Below the pieces are notes generated by a model. That model worked only from the letters and a program-made list of their open reading frames with translations, ran no database searches and was not told the origin of the DNA. A stretch of DNA of 64,000 nt from Halichondria panicea (taxonomy: Eukaryota; Porifera; Demospongiae; Suberitida; Halichondriidae): NCBI RefSeq assembly GCF_963675165.1, contig NC_087380.1, positions 1,541,803 through 1,605,802 of the forward strand, read 5' to 3'. The position numbers and the translations under genes were made by a program. Below are positions 61,722-64,000 of the stretch, piece after piece; the stretch's first letter is position 1, and each line of letters opens with the position of its first letter.

Positions 61722-62059
61722 GTTGGAGTTAGTCTCGCGCCAGAGGAGGAACGCCAGGGTCAATAGGGTCACGTTTAATGAAGGATTAAACATTCTTGTT
61801 CTGGGTTCTTGACCTTTGCTGCATATAGCAGCTTAGCGCTTCTGTTCATTATTTGCCTGCTTGGAAAGCTTACTATACCTAGATCTATCCAGTGCAGTGC
61901 AGCCATCCCCGGATGTTTTCTATTTGAACGCTAGGTCGATAACATGGGTCTGGTGAACTTCCTATGTAGAAATTGGTCTACACGCCGAAGATTTCTTGGC
62001 CCAACTTACTACAGTTTCCAGCTAGATGCAACTGACAATAATATTATAATAGCTTATTA

Positions 62060-62694
62060 TTTTATGCTGTAAGACTATAATCCCAGAAGATCACAGAAAG
62101 AGAGAGAAGTTCCATGGGTAGTTATACAGAAGCATGAGCTTAGTTGTAGATATTTAGCTTCAATGATGTCTCCTACTAGATCTATACCTAAAACCAGCAT
62201 TCTATATTCAAGTGGCAGTACTGCAAACAAGATTTGATTTGCATCTTTTGCTTTGAGAACTGAATCCATGCCATTGAGAACCTTGAAACTCAAACATAGC
62301 ATGCCTAGTTTAAGCTCAGTCTAGGTCTTTCTAGTGACTCTGAGTAGTTGCTATAGTATAGCCTCTCTCCTTCTTGCATGTGTAGATCCATCCTGATTTA
62401 AGCACTGAGCACCGAGGACTCTCAGTCTCAACTACATAATTTATTTGCAGAACTCTGGTTTTCACATTATTGTAACCACACTGTGGTCATCAACCATGAA
62501 TAATATTATTTGTGACCACTATTTACTATCACCCTCATCTTGCCCTCACGATAGGAAGTTCTCCAGACACAATTTTTAATCGGGGCTGGTGCGAGACTAG
62601 TGTTCAGTGTTTTCTCTTTTGGCCTATTAACAAAAGATGTCACTAAAAGCGGCCATTGTGATACTGGTAGTTCTGCTGGTGACCTTGTCAAGTG
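62060..62694 (+). repeat. Leader/upstream duplication, copy 2 (partner 51750-52410)
   Basis: Near-identical to copy 1, with a small deletion in the leader (6 bases fewer: TLSS, not TLSLSS). Confidence 0.85.
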
Positions 62695-63252
62695 GTGAGT
62701 GGTTGGTGACATACAGCATATCAAATGCGATAAACACTTATACATGTCGATGCAGTCTGTGTATCAAGCTTTAGAGTGTTAAAGGCGTCTCCTACACTGT
62801 ACACACACACACAATAAACATTGACACCCCACCTCCCACACACACGCTAGGAGCGGGGCTGGTTCTAAACCTGGACGAGCCCACTCAAGCAATACCGGGC
62901 AGTGTGCGACTGAACGTGAACGGATCTCGTACTATAAGCTTGGTGGGGGGAAGCTCGTACGTCATTAGTTGTCAACTCCCCTCTGGCGGCTTCCAACAAT
63001 CACAGGTACGTAAATAGGTGGAGTTTTATATCGTCAGAGTTAGTTAAAGGCACATCATTTCTGATTACGGTGTCTTACATTACACATCACCAGGAGTGTA
63101 TGAAGAGGAGTATGCGACTCCCACGCACATTCCATTCTACATCTAGGACTGATAAATGTGGGCTGGAGGTACAAACCACAACAGACCATGTGCATGATGC
63201 TGATACCACTACACCTACGCACCCACTTAAGATGCGGTTTGATAGTGACGTG
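62637..63252 (+). CDS. 5' part of an unidentified secreted or membrane protein
   Basis: Leader 62637-62694 (MSLKAAIVILVVLLVTLSS). Exon 2 at 62851-63005 reads LVLNLDEPTQAIPGSVRLNV, then SRTISLVGGSSYVISCQLPS, a beta-rich extracellular-looking segment. Exon 3, probably 63094-63252, starts ECMKRSMRLPRTFHSTSR and includes KCGLEVQTTTDHVHDAD. The phases agree and the frame is open. The domain is not recognisable and the gene runs into repeat-rich sequence without a visible end. The leader is shared with the phosphoesterase pseudogene at 52346, but the body is different. Confidence 0.5.
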
Positions 63253-63455
63253 GTATGACATACTCATACCGTAACCTGGTTTACACTACAACTGCTACAA
63301 TTGGATACTCCTCTTCATACACTCCTGACATCACATAACACTTCACTGTGGTGTACAAAGCAAATTTCTCATCAGTTTACAACAATTGTTTCCATGTACT
63401 GTAATTTTTTGTACAGAGATCGAAGGAAAATCTATGCTAACAAATGTCATAACTC

Positions 63456-63924
63456 AGAGGAGGTACGACACGCGTGCCTCGATTAGGCTAATTGCCTCTG
63501 CAATAACGTTGAGCGTGGGCGTAATTATGCCTCGATTATCTACCCACGCTCAACGTTATTGCAGAGGCAATTACAGTAGAACCTCGATTATCCGGCCCTC
63601 CATTATCCGGAACCTCGATTATCCGGCTTGGCAGTTTTCTTTTTAATCAGATTAAATAAAAAAAATGAAAAAAAATGGGCGTGTCCCTCAAATGCGCATG
63701 CGCGTTGCAGCTGTTACCATGGAGACATGCCTGCTTATCTTCTGCGCATGCGCAGACAACCATATGGCACTGCTGTTTATCAATAAAGTGGGTGGATCAA
63801 GGCGTGGTTTGTCTATTCGATTATCCGGCATATTCACTTATCCGGCCTGCTTCTGGAACCAAGGTGTCCGGATAATCGAGGTTCTACTGTAGCTTAATCG
63901 AGGCACGCGTGTCGTACCTCCTCT
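63456..63924. mobile_element. Nested inverted-repeat element
   Basis: The 30-bp ends AGAGGAGGTACGACACGCGT GCCTCGATTA and their exact mirror at 63895-63924 enclose a hairpin (63490-63571, arms ATTGCCTCTGCAATAACGTT ...) and a pogo-like element. AGAGGAGGT ends recur at 34165 and, as a single end, at about 51366. Confidence 0.8.
63574..63889. mobile_element. Pogo/Tigger-like MITE
   Basis: CAGTAGAACCTCGATTATCC at the left and GGATAATCGAGGTTCTACTG at the right, with flanking TA. TTATCCGG is repeated inside. 316 bp, non-coding. Confidence 0.85.
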
Positions 63925-64000
63925 GGTGAGGATCTACAACTGTAGTAACTACAGACAGTTTTATTCTTGCAACTGTAATGTCCAGAGCTATTCTTGCAAC

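Overview
This window looks like intron-rich animal DNA, and the best fit is a demosponge. That placement is inferred from short phase-1 introns, one-exon-per-domain receptors, AT-rich spacers and dense short inverted-repeat transposons; no single gene proves it. Apart from one retroelement relic, every gene I can support is on the + strand.

The dominant content is a tandem family of type I membrane receptors. The standard member has a signal peptide near METQGVQLLLLLCAVSTCWG, a variable number of CCP (sushi) domains, one Ig-like domain with a CC doublet and a YCC motif, a short Thr-rich stalk, one membrane helix, and a short tail rich in tyrosine motifs (YETV, YEEI, YSTV and a C-terminal YDN). 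Members lie at 2-3600 (5' partial, with a stop in its first visible exon), 4096-6792 (broken), 7053-8637 (relic), 25893-26050 (relic), 27343-41075 (a large Ig/FN3/CCP mosaic), 42014-46617 (open), 46986-48560 (truncated), 56632-58350 (compact and open) and 58720-61549 (broken). A conserved box of about 42 bp precedes most of the signal-peptide exons, and related 3' flanks follow several of the genes. The family therefore appears to spread as whole units and then decay.

Between the family members are other genes. The region 9152-10890 has a signal peptide, an Ig-like fragment and two CCP exons with an unusual loop insertion. The region 11598-21765 encodes an adhesion GPCR with 14 CCPs, a hormone-receptor domain, GAIN/GPS, seven membrane helices and a cytoplasmic tail. 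The region 52346-54803 is a decayed metallophosphoesterase gene. The region 62637-63252 is the start of an unidentified secreted or membrane protein that shares its leader and upstream region with the phosphoesterase locus.

Mobile DNA is abundant: several MITE families with TACCG termini, pogo/Tigger-like elements with TA target sites, elements with CAGGGCC or CAGTGGC ends and 5-bp target duplications, a Crypton/QRICH1-like relic, a non-LTR reverse transcriptase relic, long fold-backs, and a 1.66-kb near-palindrome at 50051-51713. The combined picture is a fast-evolving receptor cluster shaped by exon and segment duplication. A recognition role (immune or allorecognition) with tyrosine-kinase/SH2 signalling is inference from architecture only.
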